35,783 bases of DNA from Ectothiorhodospiraceae bacterium (GTDB lineage Bacteria > Pseudomonadota > Gammaproteobacteria > Nitrococcales > Halorhodospiraceae): positions 1 to 35,783 of the forward strand of contig PUNM01000107.1 of assembly GCA_003552625.1 (NCBI GenBank), written 5' to 3'. The notes under the pieces are model-generated. The model was not told where the DNA came from and did not search any database. It was given only the letters and a program-made list of their open reading frames with translations. Shown here one piece after another: positions 27,015 through 35,182 of this stretch; position 1 is the first letter of the stretch; each line of letters opens with the position of its first letter. A program made the translations under genes and the position numbers.

Positions 27015-27316
27015 CGCTGCTGGAGACTCTCACGGTCATCCTCGTCTCGGTCGGCGGGCTCTTCTTTCTGACCGGCACGATCGGGCTCTTACGTTTTCCC
27101 TCCTCGTTTTCGCGTCTCCATGCGTTGACCAAGGCGGACAATGTCGGGCTGGGCTTTATTGCCTGCGGTCTGGCACTGCAGGCCGAGAGTGTCTGGGTCG
27201 CCATGAAGATCCTCCTGGTGTGGGGGGTTGCCCTGATCGCAGCGACGGTTTCTGCACACCTGATTGCACGCTTCACCCTGCGGGCAGCCGGCGGCAGCCG
27301 GAGGACGCCGCCATGA
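27011..27316 (+). CDS. mnhG: Mrp-type Na+/H+ antiporter subunit G
   Basis: The 101-residue product has three spans and the MnhG signature GLLRFPSSFSRLHALTKADN (about 24-43) followed by GLGFIACGLAL. It begins at GTG 27011 within the mnhF stop and ends within the next start (ATGA). Its short Arg/Pro-rich tail is unremarkable. Confidence 0.91.
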   Translation: MTLLETLTVILVSVGGLFFLTGTIGLLRFPSSFSRLHALTKADNVGLGFIACGLALQAESVWVAMKILLVWGVALIAATVSAHLIARFTLRAAGGSRRTPP

Positions 27317-28269
27317 CGGAGTGGGCCTTCGACGCACTGCTTGCCGGTGGTCTGCTGGGGCTGGCGTGGCAGATTGTGGCGAGCCGGGTGCTCTTCCGCA
27401 GTGTTGTCCTCTTTATCGTCTTCGGCTTGCTCATGGCCGTTACCTGGGCACGTCTCCATGCTCCGGACCTGGCGCTGGCGGAAGCGGCGATCGGGGCCGG
27501 CATCACGGGGGCGCTATTGCTCTCGGCTTACCGTGCTTTTCTCTCCCGGCGCGGCACGGATCCGGGGCCGCCGCCGGTCTTTCCACGTTGGGCTGCGGTT
27601 GGCGTTGCCGCCCTTGTCGGTGCGCTGGTCGGCGGGATTGGCTGGGTCGTCGTGGGTTTGGAGCCCCCAGAGCAGACGGCCGGGCGTGAGGCGCTGGCGC
27701 ACCTGGCGATCAGCGGGGTCGAAAATCCGGTGACCGCTGTTCTGCTCAACTTCCGAAGCATCGATACGCTCTCGGAGGTGGTCGTACTCTTTGTCGCCTT
27801 TCTGGCTGCCCGGGTGGTGGCACAGGACCTGGCCCATGCGGGGCCCGGCGATTGGCTGCGTGCAAGCCGTAATGAGCCGGTTCTCGTGCAGCCGCTGATC
27901 GCCTTCATCGCGCCGATGACCGTGCTGGCTGCCGGTTATCTCCTCTGGTCCGGGGAGCATCAGCCTGGAGGCGCCTTTCAGGCCGGAGCCGTGCTGGCCG
28001 CGCTTGGGGTCCTCCTGCGCTTGACGGGGCGCCTCCGGCCCACTAGCGAGCCGAGCCTCGCGGAACGGTTGAGCCTCGTCGGAGGGGTGGTGTTGTTCAG
28101 CGCCATTGGCCTGGCAGGAGCCGGGGTTGCCTCCGCGGTGCTGGCCTATCCGGAGGGCTGGGAGTACGAGCTGATTCTGCTGGTCGAGACCGCTCTGACC
28201 ATTGCCATTGCATTGCCACTGGTGCTGCTCTTTAGCGGCTCAGGCGGACTGCGCCGGGAGGTTCGATGA
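27313..28269 (+). CDS. Fused MbhD/MbhE/MnhB-like antiporter subunit
   Basis: The 318-residue protein joins three small-subunit domains. Residues about 10-80 match MbhD (PDLALAEAAIGAGITGALLL). About 95-170 match MbhE, the C-terminal part of MrpA (NPVTAVLLNFRSIDTLSEVV). About 185-308 are an MnhB domain (GEHQPGGAFQAGAVLAAL). Classical MrpA carries the first two pieces behind a NuoL-like domain; here that large domain is absent from the protein and three separate NuoM/N-like genes follow. ATG 27313 overlaps mnhG, and the stop overlaps mnhC, by 4 nt each. Confidence 0.82.
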   Translation: MTEWAFDALLAGGLLGLAWQIVASRVLFRSVVLFIVFGLLMAVTWARLHAPDLALAEAAIGAGITGALLLSAYRAFLSRRGTDPGPPPVFPRWAAVGVAALVGALVGGIGWVVVGLEPPEQTAGREALAHLAISGVENPVTAVLLNFRSIDTLSEVVVLFVAFLAARVVAQDLAHAGPGDWLRASRNEPVLVQPLIAFIAPMTVLAAGYLLWSGEHQPGGAFQAGAVLAALGVLLRLTGRLRPTSEPSLAERLSLVGGVVLFSAIGLAGAGVASAVLAYPEGWEYELILLVETALTIAIALPLVLLFSGSGGLRREVR

Positions 28270-28568
28270 CGCAGGCGGCTTTCTTCTCCCTGGTCGCGGG
28301 GGCGCTGTCCGGCATTGCCATCTACGGCCTGATCACTCAACGCCATCTGCTGCGGCGGATCCTGGCTGTCAACGTCCTGGGCAATTCAGTCTTTCTGCTG
28401 CTTGTGGCGTTGGCTCGCCGGGATCCGGATTACGTGGATCCGGTGCCTCACGCGATGGTCCTTACCGGTATCGTCATCGCCGTGAGCGCGACCGCCTTTG
28501 CCCTGGTGCTTGCCAGGCGTTACTACAGCGAGACCGGGCTGACCCACCTGCCCGAGGACGAGGAGTAG
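28266..28568 (+). CDS. mnhC: Mrp-type Na+/H+ antiporter subunit C (NuoK-like)
   Basis: MnhC is homologous to complex I subunit NuoK. The 100-residue product has three membrane spans; GLITQRHLLRRILAVNVLGN (22-41) and DPVPHAMVLTGIVIAVSATA (58-77) are typical, the latter being the DPxPxALVLTxIVI signature. It starts at ATG 28266 inside the preceding stop and ends 3 nt before the first D-like gene. Confidence 0.92.
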   Translation: MTQAAFFSLVAGALSGIAIYGLITQRHLLRRILAVNVLGNSVFLLLVALARRDPDYVDPVPHAMVLTGIVIAVSATAFALVLARRYYSETGLTHLPEDEE

Positions 28569-28571
28569 GCG

Positions 28572-30035
28572 GTGTCCGGGGTTGCGCTGCCGCTGAGCTT
28601 CTTCGTGCCGTTACTGACGGCTCTCGTGGTCTTCGTGATCGGGGTACGACGGGCCTACGGCGTCATCCTGCTGGGTGCTCTGACAACCCTCGCCGTAGCG
28701 TTGTATGTTGCCTACGCGGTCGCTGTGGGCGGCCCGCAGGTGCACTATCTCGGGGGGTGGGAGCCGCCGCTCGGCGTCGAGCTTTACGCGGATGGCCTGT
28801 CGGCGCTGATGCTGGCCATGACCGCCCTGGTCGGTGCGGGTGTAACCCTTTATGCCGGTCCCTATCTGCGCGGCAAGGGGCACGACGGAGAGCGGTTCTG
28901 GCCGTTGTGGTTGGTGCAGTGGGCCACGCTGAACGGCACATTCCTCTCCGCGGACCTCTTCAATCTCTACGTCATGCTGGAGCTGCTCACCCTGACTGCG
29001 GCTCCGCTTGCGGCGATGGCCGGGGATCGCCCGTCGCTGGCTGCGGCCATGCGGTATCTGTTGCTTGCGCTGCTGGGCTCGATGGCCTACCTGCTGGGGG
29101 TGGCCCTGCTCTACGGCGGCACGGGGACCCTGCATCTGCGCGAGGCCGGGGAGCTGGCCGGTGCAGAGCCGTACACGGCAGTAGCCGCAGCCTTGATGAC
29201 TGCTGGCCTCTTTGCCAAGGCTGCTGTCTTTCCGCTGCACATCTGGCTGATGCCCGCCCACAGCAATGCTCCAGCGCCAGCGAGTGCTGCGCTCTCGGCG
29301 CTGGTGGCTAAAGCCGGCCTCTACCTGGTCCTCCGGCTCTGGCTGTGGACCTTCCCGGCGCTTCTTAGTGCGCCCATGGGGTGGTTGATCGGTGGGCTAG
29401 GTGCGGTCGCCGTTGTTTATGGGTCGGTACAGGCTTTGCGGCAGCCGCGGCTGAAACAAGTTATCGCCTACTCGACGATTGCCCAGCTCGGCTACCTGTT
29501 GCTGCTTTTGCCCCTGGTGGCACTTCCGGCTGCCGCCGTCAGCGCGTGGCATGGCGTCGTGCTGCACGCCCTTGCCCACGGCTTCGCCAAGGCGGGGGCC
29601 TTTCTGGCCGCAGGGAACATGATCTACTGCCTTGGGCACGACCGCCTCGAGGGTTTGCGTGGTGTGACCCCGTATCTGTCGGTGACCCTGTTGGCTCTGG
29701 GGCTTGCCTTCGTGAGTCTGATGGGGCTGCCCCCGTCTGGGGGCTTCCTTGCGAAGTGGCTGTTGCTCGAAGGGGCCCTGGCGGCGGGACAGTGGTTCTG
29801 GGGAGGGGTGGTGCTGCTCGGTGGCCTCATTGCAGCAGCTTATAGTTTCCGGGTTCTGGCGCTTGCCCACGCTGAGGTTCCGCACGGCTATGCAGAGATC
29901 CGCTCGCCGCGCCGGTTACCGCCGGCGATGGAGTGGGCACCGCTCGCTCTGGTGCTGCTGGCTTACGGGATGCTGCTTGGCGGTGTGCCGATTCTCGAAC
30001 TGCTCGATCAGGGGGCGCCGGAGGGGGTGCGATGA
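28572..30035 (+). CDS. mnhD: Mrp antiporter subunit D, first of three NuoM/N-like subunits
   Basis: This family forms proton/cation channels related to complex I subunits L, M and N. The 487-residue product has about 13-14 membrane spans. The key membrane Glu137 (YVMLELLTL) and Lys216 (LFAKAAVFPLHIW) are present, as are PAHSNAPAPASAALSALVAK, LKQVIAYSTIAQLGY and HALAHGFAKAGAF. The start is GTG 28572. The stop overlaps the second copy by 4 nt (ATGA). This copy looks most like ordinary MnhD. Confidence 0.9.
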   Translation: MSGVALPLSFFVPLLTALVVFVIGVRRAYGVILLGALTTLAVALYVAYAVAVGGPQVHYLGGWEPPLGVELYADGLSALMLAMTALVGAGVTLYAGPYLRGKGHDGERFWPLWLVQWATLNGTFLSADLFNLYVMLELLTLTAAPLAAMAGDRPSLAAAMRYLLLALLGSMAYLLGVALLYGGTGTLHLREAGELAGAEPYTAVAAALMTAGLFAKAAVFPLHIWLMPAHSNAPAPASAALSALVAKAGLYLVLRLWLWTFPALLSAPMGWLIGGLGAVAVVYGSVQALRQPRLKQVIAYSTIAQLGYLLLLLPLVALPAAAVSAWHGVVLHALAHGFAKAGAFLAAGNMIYCLGHDRLEGLRGVTPYLSVTLLALGLAFVSLMGLPPSGGFLAKWLLLEGALAAGQWFWGGVVLLGGLIAAAYSFRVLALAHAEVPHGYAEIRSPRRLPPAMEWAPLALVLLAYGMLLGGVPILELLDQGAPEGVR

Positions 30036-31537
30036 GTCTGGATGCCGTCCACGAGCTCCTGCCCCTCTGGGCGTTGCTGGCCTCGGTCATTACGGCCGTG
30101 GTCATCTTCGCGCTGCGGGATCATCGGCAGCGGCAACGGACGTTCTGGAACCTCTTCGGAGCCAGCGTCAAGCTGGTTCTGGTCCTGTTGATGCTCCACG
30201 GGGTCATGCTTGGCCATAGTTACGAGGTGGTCTACCCGGTGCTGCCGGGGGTCACCCTGCTGCTGACGGTGGATGCGCTAGCCCTGCTTTTTGCCTTCCT
30301 ATCCGCCGTGCTCTGGCTGGTGACCACGGTCTACGCTGTTGCCTACCTCGAACACTCCGGGCAGCGCGCGCGCTTCTTCGGGTTCTTCTCGCTGTGCGTG
30401 GCCGCAACCTTTGGCATCGCCTTGGCCGGTAACCTCTTCACCTTCTTCCTTTTCTACGAGTTGCTGACGCTGGCGACCTGGCCTCTGGTGGTGCATAGGG
30501 GGCATCCGGCGGCGCTTGCGGCGGGGCGAACCTACCTCGCCTATACCCTGGGTGGTGGTGTTGCCCTGCTTACGGGCGTGGTCGCCGTGCAGGCTGCTCT
30601 GGGGGACGTCGCGTTTTCAGCCGGTGGCATACCGGCCTTCTCCGACTGGGCGGAGGCTGAGCCTTTCCAGGCAACCGCGGTACTTGCTTTGATGCTTGCG
30701 GGGGTTGGAGTGAAGGCTGCGCTGGTGCCGCTCCATCGGTGGTTGCCCGTGGCCATGGTCGCCCCTGCACCGGTCAGTGCGCTGCTGCACGCTGTAGCCG
30801 TGGTCAAGGCCGGGGCCTTCGGCGTGGTTCGGATTCTCCAGGATGTGGCGGGCCCGGAGGTGGCGCAAACCCTTGGTGTAGCCCCTGTGCTGGTGGCCCT
30901 GGCTGCAGTGACGATTCTCTACGGGTCCGTTCGGGCCCTGGCGCAGACGGATCTTAAGCGCCGACTGGCCTTCTCGACGGTCAGCCAGGTCTCATATATC
31001 ACCCTCGGCGTAGCCCTCGGAGGCCCGCTGGCGCTGCTCGGGGGGCTCGTCCATCTGGTGCATCAGGGATTGATGAAGATCACGCTCTTCTTCTGCGCCG
31101 GCTATTACGCGGAGACCCGGGGAATCCACCGTATCGACGAGCTCGACGGGATCGGGCCGCGAATGCCCTGGATCTCCGCGGCCTTCACGGTGGGGGCACT
31201 GGGGATGATCGGGCTGCCACCGGTCGCCGGCTTTATCAGTAAGTGGTACCTGGGGCTCGGCGCGCTGGAGCAGGGGCAGACGTGGTTGCTCGGTGTTCTG
31301 GTGCTGAGCACTTTGCTCAACGCCGCGTACTTCCTGCCGGTGCTGCGGCGGATCTGGATGCTCCCGGAGCCCGCCGGACGGCCGGAGGTGCCGCCTGAAC
31401 GCGCCAGCCGCTGGTTGCTCTATCCGGCGCTGTTCACGGCGGCGGCCGCGCTCCTGGCCGGTCTGCTCGCCGCCTGGGATGTCTCCCCCTTAGGGTGGGC
31501 CCAACGGATCGTTGAACAGGAGTATCCGGCCCCATGA
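30032..31537 (+). CDS. Second NuoM/N-like proton/cation antiporter subunit
   Basis: The 501-residue product is a paralogue of the first D-like subunit with about 14 spans. Glu143 (FYELLTLATW) and Lys228 (GVKAALVPLHRW) are conserved, with LKRRLAFSTVSQVSYI and HLVHQGLMKITLFF in the second half. It likely provides one of the translocation half-channels. From ATG 30032 it overlaps the first copy by 4 nt and the third by 4 nt. A much longer open frame extends upstream of ATG 30032, but those codons belong to the first copy. Confidence 0.87.
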   Translation: MSLDAVHELLPLWALLASVITAVVIFALRDHRQRQRTFWNLFGASVKLVLVLLMLHGVMLGHSYEVVYPVLPGVTLLLTVDALALLFAFLSAVLWLVTTVYAVAYLEHSGQRARFFGFFSLCVAATFGIALAGNLFTFFLFYELLTLATWPLVVHRGHPAALAAGRTYLAYTLGGGVALLTGVVAVQAALGDVAFSAGGIPAFSDWAEAEPFQATAVLALMLAGVGVKAALVPLHRWLPVAMVAPAPVSALLHAVAVVKAGAFGVVRILQDVAGPEVAQTLGVAPVLVALAAVTILYGSVRALAQTDLKRRLAFSTVSQVSYITLGVALGGPLALLGGLVHLVHQGLMKITLFFCAGYYAETRGIHRIDELDGIGPRMPWISAAFTVGALGMIGLPPVAGFISKWYLGLGALEQGQTWLLGVLVLSTLLNAAYFLPVLRRIWMLPEPAGRPEVPPERASRWLLYPALFTAAAALLAGLLAAWDVSPLGWAQRIVEQEYPAP

Positions 31538-33213
31538 TTCCGGCTGAGTGGTGGCTAGGGGTCGCGATCCTCGGCCCGATGCTGGCTCTTCCGGTCCTGG
31601 CGACCCGGCGGCCATTGCTGATCGGTGCCGTAATGGCTGCGGCGCCGGCGGTGCAGCTCGTGCCGTTGACGCTGAGCGGGGATCTGCAGTTAAGCGTCCC
31701 CTGGTTGCTGCTGGAAGCCCGCTTTGCGGTGGATGCTCTCGGTGGTGGTCTCCTGCTGCTCAGCGCGCCGGTGAGCGCCGCCGTACTGCTGATGGCGGTT
31801 GCGCAGACGCAGGGCAACATTCGCCAGGCGGGTCTGCTCGCGGCACTGACAGCGACGATCTGCGCATTTGCCGGTGTGCTCCTGGCTGCCGATCTGGCGA
31901 CCTTCTACTTTGCCTACGCGGTCATGACCCTCGGCGCCTACCCGCTTGTGGTTTATCGTCGTGATCCGGAGGCGTTCCGTGCCGGCCGGGTTTATCTGGG
32001 CATGGCCGTCCTCGCTGAAGCTGCCATCCTCGCGGCCGTGCTGCTGATCGCCGCGTCCGGTGGGAACCCGGACCTTGCCGCGGTTCCTGGCCTGGTGGCG
32101 GAGCATCCGAAGGCGGGGTTGCTCGTCGGGCTGCTCCTCGCCGGTTTTGCCGTTAAAGCCGGTGTAGTCCCGTTGCACGCCTGGCTCCCGCTGGCGCACC
32201 CGGCAGCGCCGATCCCAGCCAGCGCGTTGCTTTCGGCGCTGCTCGTCAAGGCGGCTCTGATTGGCTGGTGGCGGTTGCTGCCGGTCGGCGAGGTGGCGTT
32301 GCCCACCCTGGGTCTTGCCGTGATCGCCGCCGGGGTGGTGACGAACCTCTACGCCAATCTGATTGGTATCACCCAACACCGCGCCAAGACGGTGCTTGCG
32401 TACTCCACGGTCAGCCAGATGGGGCTGTTGACCACGCTGCTTGGTCTCGGCTTGATCGCCCCCGGTGTCGCCGGCGCGGCTCTGCTCGCCACCGTGCTCT
32501 TTGCCATCCACCATGGTCTGGCCAAGGGCGCCCTCTTTCTTGGCTGTGGGCTTCAGGGGCGGGGGCGGGGCTGGTACCTGCTGCTCCCTGCCCTCGCCCT
32601 CGTCGGGGCGCCTCTGACCGCGGGTGCTCTCGGCAAGCTAGCGATCAAGGAGGTCGCCGAGCCGCTCTTCGGCCCGTTGGCGGCGTGGCTCTTGACGGCT
32701 CTTTCCGTGCTGACCGCCTTGCTCATGGTTCGATTGCTCGCCCTGGTCGCGCGCGGCGAGGGCCTGGGAGGGGATGCCCCGGCGTCCCGGGGTGCTGTGG
32801 TTGGCTTGATTGTTGCCGGCCTGGTGGTCCCCTGGGCGGTGGCGGCCTTGTTTTGGCCCGAGCTGCCGGGCGCGATGGAGGGGGTGGGATACTGGCTGGA
32901 TTCGAGCCTGCCTCTGATTGTCGGCGGCGCGCTGGGTGCCTGGCTGCTGGTTCATCGTCACGGGCGCGACCTGCCGACTATCCCGGAGGGCGATTGGATC
33001 AAGCCGGCCCTGCTCGGTGGCTTGCGGTTGCGCTACGCGCTGCTTCGCATCTGGCAGCGGCTGCCGCATCCTCCCCGCCCCCCATCGCTAAGCGTCATCA
33101 CCCGCCTCTCCGCAGCCATTGAGAGCCGACTGGTCGCGGTTGCGATGTCGGGCGTGCTCTTTCTGGTGCTGGTTCTGGGTATCAGCCTGCTCGGCCTGCT
33201 GGCCGGCCGCTAG
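31534..33213 (+). CDS. Third NuoM/N-like antiporter subunit, missing the key glutamate
   Basis: The 559-residue product has the family fold: VKAGVVPLHAWLP with Lys208, PIPASALLSALLVKAALI, KTVLAYSTVSQMGL and HHGLAKGALF. The spacing from the aligned residue to Lys208 is 79, as in the first copy, but the Glu137/143 position is Ala129 (YFAYAVMTLGAY). It therefore cannot use the standard Glu-Lys relay. It also has an extra C-terminal segment with one more membrane span. It may be a structural or regulatory subunit, or take the place of the NuoL-like half of MrpA. The start ATG 31534 overlaps the previous gene (ATGA). Confidence 0.85.
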   Translation: MIPAEWWLGVAILGPMLALPVLATRRPLLIGAVMAAAPAVQLVPLTLSGDLQLSVPWLLLEARFAVDALGGGLLLLSAPVSAAVLLMAVAQTQGNIRQAGLLAALTATICAFAGVLLAADLATFYFAYAVMTLGAYPLVVYRRDPEAFRAGRVYLGMAVLAEAAILAAVLLIAASGGNPDLAAVPGLVAEHPKAGLLVGLLLAGFAVKAGVVPLHAWLPLAHPAAPIPASALLSALLVKAALIGWWRLLPVGEVALPTLGLAVIAAGVVTNLYANLIGITQHRAKTVLAYSTVSQMGLLTTLLGLGLIAPGVAGAALLATVLFAIHHGLAKGALFLGCGLQGRGRGWYLLLPALALVGAPLTAGALGKLAIKEVAEPLFGPLAAWLLTALSVLTALLMVRLLALVARGEGLGGDAPASRGAVVGLIVAGLVVPWAVAALFWPELPGAMEGVGYWLDSSLPLIVGGALGAWLLVHRHGRDLPTIPEGDWIKPALLGGLRLRYALLRIWQRLPHPPRPPSLSVITRLSAAIESRLVAVAMSGVLFLVLVLGISLLGLLAGR

Positions 33214-33230
33214 CGGACCGGCGGCGGTGG

Positions 33231-34349
33231 CTAACCCACGTTGATTGCGCGCACCGGCAGCTGGCTCTCCGTGGGGGCGGAATCGTCGGTCTTGGGGAAC
33301 GCGACCAGGTGCTCTGTATCCAGTGTCAACCCGACATCGTCGCCCACGGCGTAGTCGGCGTGGCTTGGTGCCAGCGCCAGCAGTTCGAGTCCGCTGGGCG
33401 TTTGGAGGGTGTAGAGCGTCTCAGCCCCCTTAAAAGCCTTCTTAACCACGCGGCCGTAAATCCCGGATGGCGCAGTCCCCATCTTGACATCATCCGGACG
33501 CAGGAGAACGTCCACCTCGGTGCCTGCCGACCACGGGAAGCTGCGGCTGCCGCGCAGGATGCCGAGTTCAGTACGGATTCGTTCATCGTCCACGAGCGTG
33601 CCGGAGATCATGCTCCCTTGCCCGATGAACTCGGCGGCGAAGCGGTCCGCGGGTTCGTGGTAGAGGTTGAAAGGCGAGTCCCACTGCACGATGCGACCGT
33701 CACGCATGAGGCCGATCTCGTCGGCCATGGCAAACGCCTCGTGTTGGTCGTGGGTGACCAGGATGGCGGTAATGCCCTGATCGCGGAATATATCGTGGAA
33801 CTGCCGGCTCAGCCGCTCACGCAGGTCCACGTCCAGGTTCGAGAACGGCTCGTCGAGCAGCACCAGCTGCGGCTTCGGGGCGACGGCACGAGCAAGAGAG
33901 ACCCGCTGCTGCTGCCCGCCGGAGAGTTCGTGGGGGTAACGGTCCCCGTAGCCCGGCAGGTTCACCAGCTCCAGGAGTTCATCAGCGCGTCTTTGGCGGT
34001 CTTTTCGGGAGAGGCCCCGCAGGCCGAATGTGATGTTCTGGTGGATGGTCAGGTGCGGGAACAGCGCGTAGTCCTGAAAGACCATGCCCATGCGCCGATG
34101 CTCCGGCGCCAGGGTGAAGCCGGGTACGGACAGAGGTTCCCCGCGCAGGTGGATCTCCCCGTTGCAGAGAGGCTCGAATCCGGCGATAGCCCGAAGGGTT
34201 GTGGTTTTCCCGCACCCGCTCGGACCGAGCAGACAGACGATCTGGCCTTCCCAGACGCGGAACCCGAGTTGATAAACCGCCGATGTCCCGCCGTAGCAGC
34301 AATGGACGTCGCTGAGCTCCAGCAGCGGGTTTGAGTTCCGATCCACCAT
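33231..34349 (-). CDS. FbpC-like ABC transporter ATP-binding protein
   Basis: The 372-residue protein (numbered from ATG 34349) is an import ATPase of the Fe3+/spermidine-putrescine/sulfate class. It has Walker A GPSGCGKTT (42-50), Q-loop Gln92, signature LSGGQQQR (142-149), Walker B LVLLDEP (162-168), H-loop His200, and a C-terminal TOBE-type domain with LLRPDDVKM. No permease or binding-protein gene lies next to it in the window, so it is an orphan here. The start is uncertain: in-frame ATGs also occur at 34394 and 34436. A Fur-like box upstream suggests iron uptake. Confidence 0.82.
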   Translation of the reverse strand: MVDRNSNPLLELSDVHCCYGGTSAVYQLGFRVWEGQIVCLLGPSGCGKTTTLRAIAGFEPLCNGEIHLRGEPLSVPGFTLAPEHRRMGMVFQDYALFPHLTIHQNITFGLRGLSRKDRQRRADELLELVNLPGYGDRYPHELSGGQQQRVSLARAVAPKPQLVLLDEPFSNLDVDLRERLSRQFHDIFRDQGITAILVTHDQHEAFAMADEIGLMRDGRIVQWDSPFNLYHEPADRFAAEFIGQGSMISGTLVDDERIRTELGILRGSRSFPWSAGTEVDVLLRPDDVKMGTAPSGIYGRVVKKAFKGAETLYTLQTPSGLELLALAPSHADYAVGDDVGLTLDTEHLVAFPKTDDSAPTESQLPVRAINVG

Positions 34350-34398
34350 TTCCGTGTTGACCACGCAGCCATGGAATGTCTCCTTAGACTGCATGATT

Positions 34399-34413
34399 TG
34401 CGAATCATTCTCA
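34399..34413 (-). promoter_or_regulatory. Candidate Fur box upstream of the FbpC-like gene
   Basis: The minus strand reads TGAGAATGATTCGCA, matching 11 of the 14 fixed positions in the Fur 7-1-7 consensus TGATAATNATTATCA. The probable -10 (GAGAAT) lies within it. Binding by Fur would block this promoter when iron is plentiful. It fits the FbpC-like product that follows. Confidence 0.6.
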
Positions 34414-34436
34414 ATGCTGTCTGCTCGACCGGACAA
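34407..34436 (-). promoter_or_regulatory. Candidate sigma-70 promoter of the FbpC-like gene
   Basis: On the minus strand, TTGTCC (34436-34431) and GAGAAT (34412-34407) are separated by 18 nt and match the -35 and -10 consensus at four of six positions each. The predicted transcription start is near 34400, so translation must begin downstream of that. The tRNA-Arg gene ends 15 nt upstream of the -35. Confidence 0.4.
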
Positions 34437-34451
34437 GTAGAAGCCCTTGTC

Positions 34452-34528
34452 TGGCGCCCCGGGCAGGATTCGAACCTGCGACCTATCGCTTAGGAGGCGA
34501 TTGCTCTATCCGGCTGAGCTACCGGGGC
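34452..34528 (-). tRNA. tRNA-Arg, anticodon CCT
   Basis: The 77-nt gene on the minus strand folds into a full cloverleaf: acceptor GCCCCGG/CCGGGGC, D arm GCTC/GAGC, anticodon stem ATCGC/GCGAT with loop CTCCTAA, T arm GCAGG-TTCGAAT-CCTGC, discriminator G and an encoded CCA. Anticodon CCT reads AGG, a rare codon in GC-rich genomes. It lies between the DedA gene and the FbpC-like gene, on the same strand. Confidence 0.96.
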
Positions 34529-34563
34529 AGCGTGCCTTCTTGTACCCGTCCCGCCGAGGTCGG

Positions 34564-35166
34564 TCAACCGCCGTTGCGCCGCAGTAGCACGGCTCGGGCC
34601 CGGTGGAGGAGGAAAAGGGCGGCGACCGCAAAGACAGCCGTGCTGGCAATGGCTCCGTAGGTGCCGAGCGCCTCACTGAGCCCGTCCCAGTTCGCCCCTG
34701 TCCAATACCCGGCCGCCAGCAGCAATGTGTTCCAAGCTGCAGTACCCAGGAACGTGAAGAGGACAAAGGGCAGCAGGGGCATCGGAAGTAGACCGGCCGG
34801 GACCGAGACGATACTGCGAACCGTCGGTACAAAGCGCCCGAAGAGAACGATCGCCCAGCCGTAGCGGCGGTAAAGGGCCGCCACGGCCTCGATATCCTGG
34901 TTCTGGAAAAGCGCCCAGCGCCCCCCGCGCGTTGCCCAGTAACGCATCCGCTCACCATCGGCGAACCGTGCGGCGGCGTAGATAAGCGTTGATCCCAGCG
35001 TGCCGCCGATGCTGCCGGCCAGCATCGCTGCAAAGGGGTGGATATGGGTCTGCGATGCGGCGTAGCCGAGAAAGGGCATCACCGCCTCGGGGGCCAGCAC
35101 GACCGTGATGCCCAGTATGCCAAGCCAGCCGAGAGCCTCCAGCGCCTGGACGACGAGCTCCGGGAT
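34564..35166 (-). CDS. DedA family membrane protein (apparent ATC start)
   Basis: DedA proteins are inner-membrane proteins related to undecaprenyl-phosphate/lipid transporters. The frame has the DedA motif pattern: EAVMPFLGYAAS, then GGTLGSTLIYAAARF and the signature FGRFVPTVRSIVSVPAGLL, followed by membrane spans. Starting at the first GTG (35100) gives 178 residues and drops the first helix. Starting at ATC 35166 gives 200 residues, the usual DedA length, adds PELVVQALEALGWLGI, and sits 8 nt after AAGGAGG. No ATG, GTG or TTG lies between this site and an upstream in-frame TGA. The ATC start is inference. Confidence 0.75.
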   Translation of the reverse strand: MPELVVQALEALGWLGILGITVVLAPEAVMPFLGYAASQTHIHPFAAMLAGSIGGTLGSTLIYAAARFADGERMRYWATRGGRWALFQNQDIEAVAALYRRYGWAIVLFGRFVPTVRSIVSVPAGLLPMPLLPFVLFTFLGTAAWNTLLLAAGYWTGANWDGLSEALGTYGAIASTAVFAVAALFLLHRARAVLLRRNGG

Positions 35167-35174
35167 AGCGCAGT

Positions 35175-35181
35175 CCTCCTT
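35175..35181 (-). promoter_or_regulatory. Ribosome-binding site that supports the ATC start of the DedA gene
   Basis: On the minus strand AAGGAGG ends 8 nt before ATC at 35166-35164. It is the only strong ribosome-binding site near the 5' end of the DedA frame, and no normal start codon lies within its range. Confidence 0.55.
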
Positions 35182-35182
35182 T

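Noticed and set aside
28202-29311. Open frame of about 370 codons on the plus strand
   Set aside because: It is a frame-shifted reading of mnhC and the first D-like gene, rich in Gly/Arg/Ala and without any family motif.
33309-34334. Plus-strand open frame of about 340 codons
   Set aside because: It is antisense to the FbpC-like gene, which has all ABC motifs. The frame has no recognisable domain.
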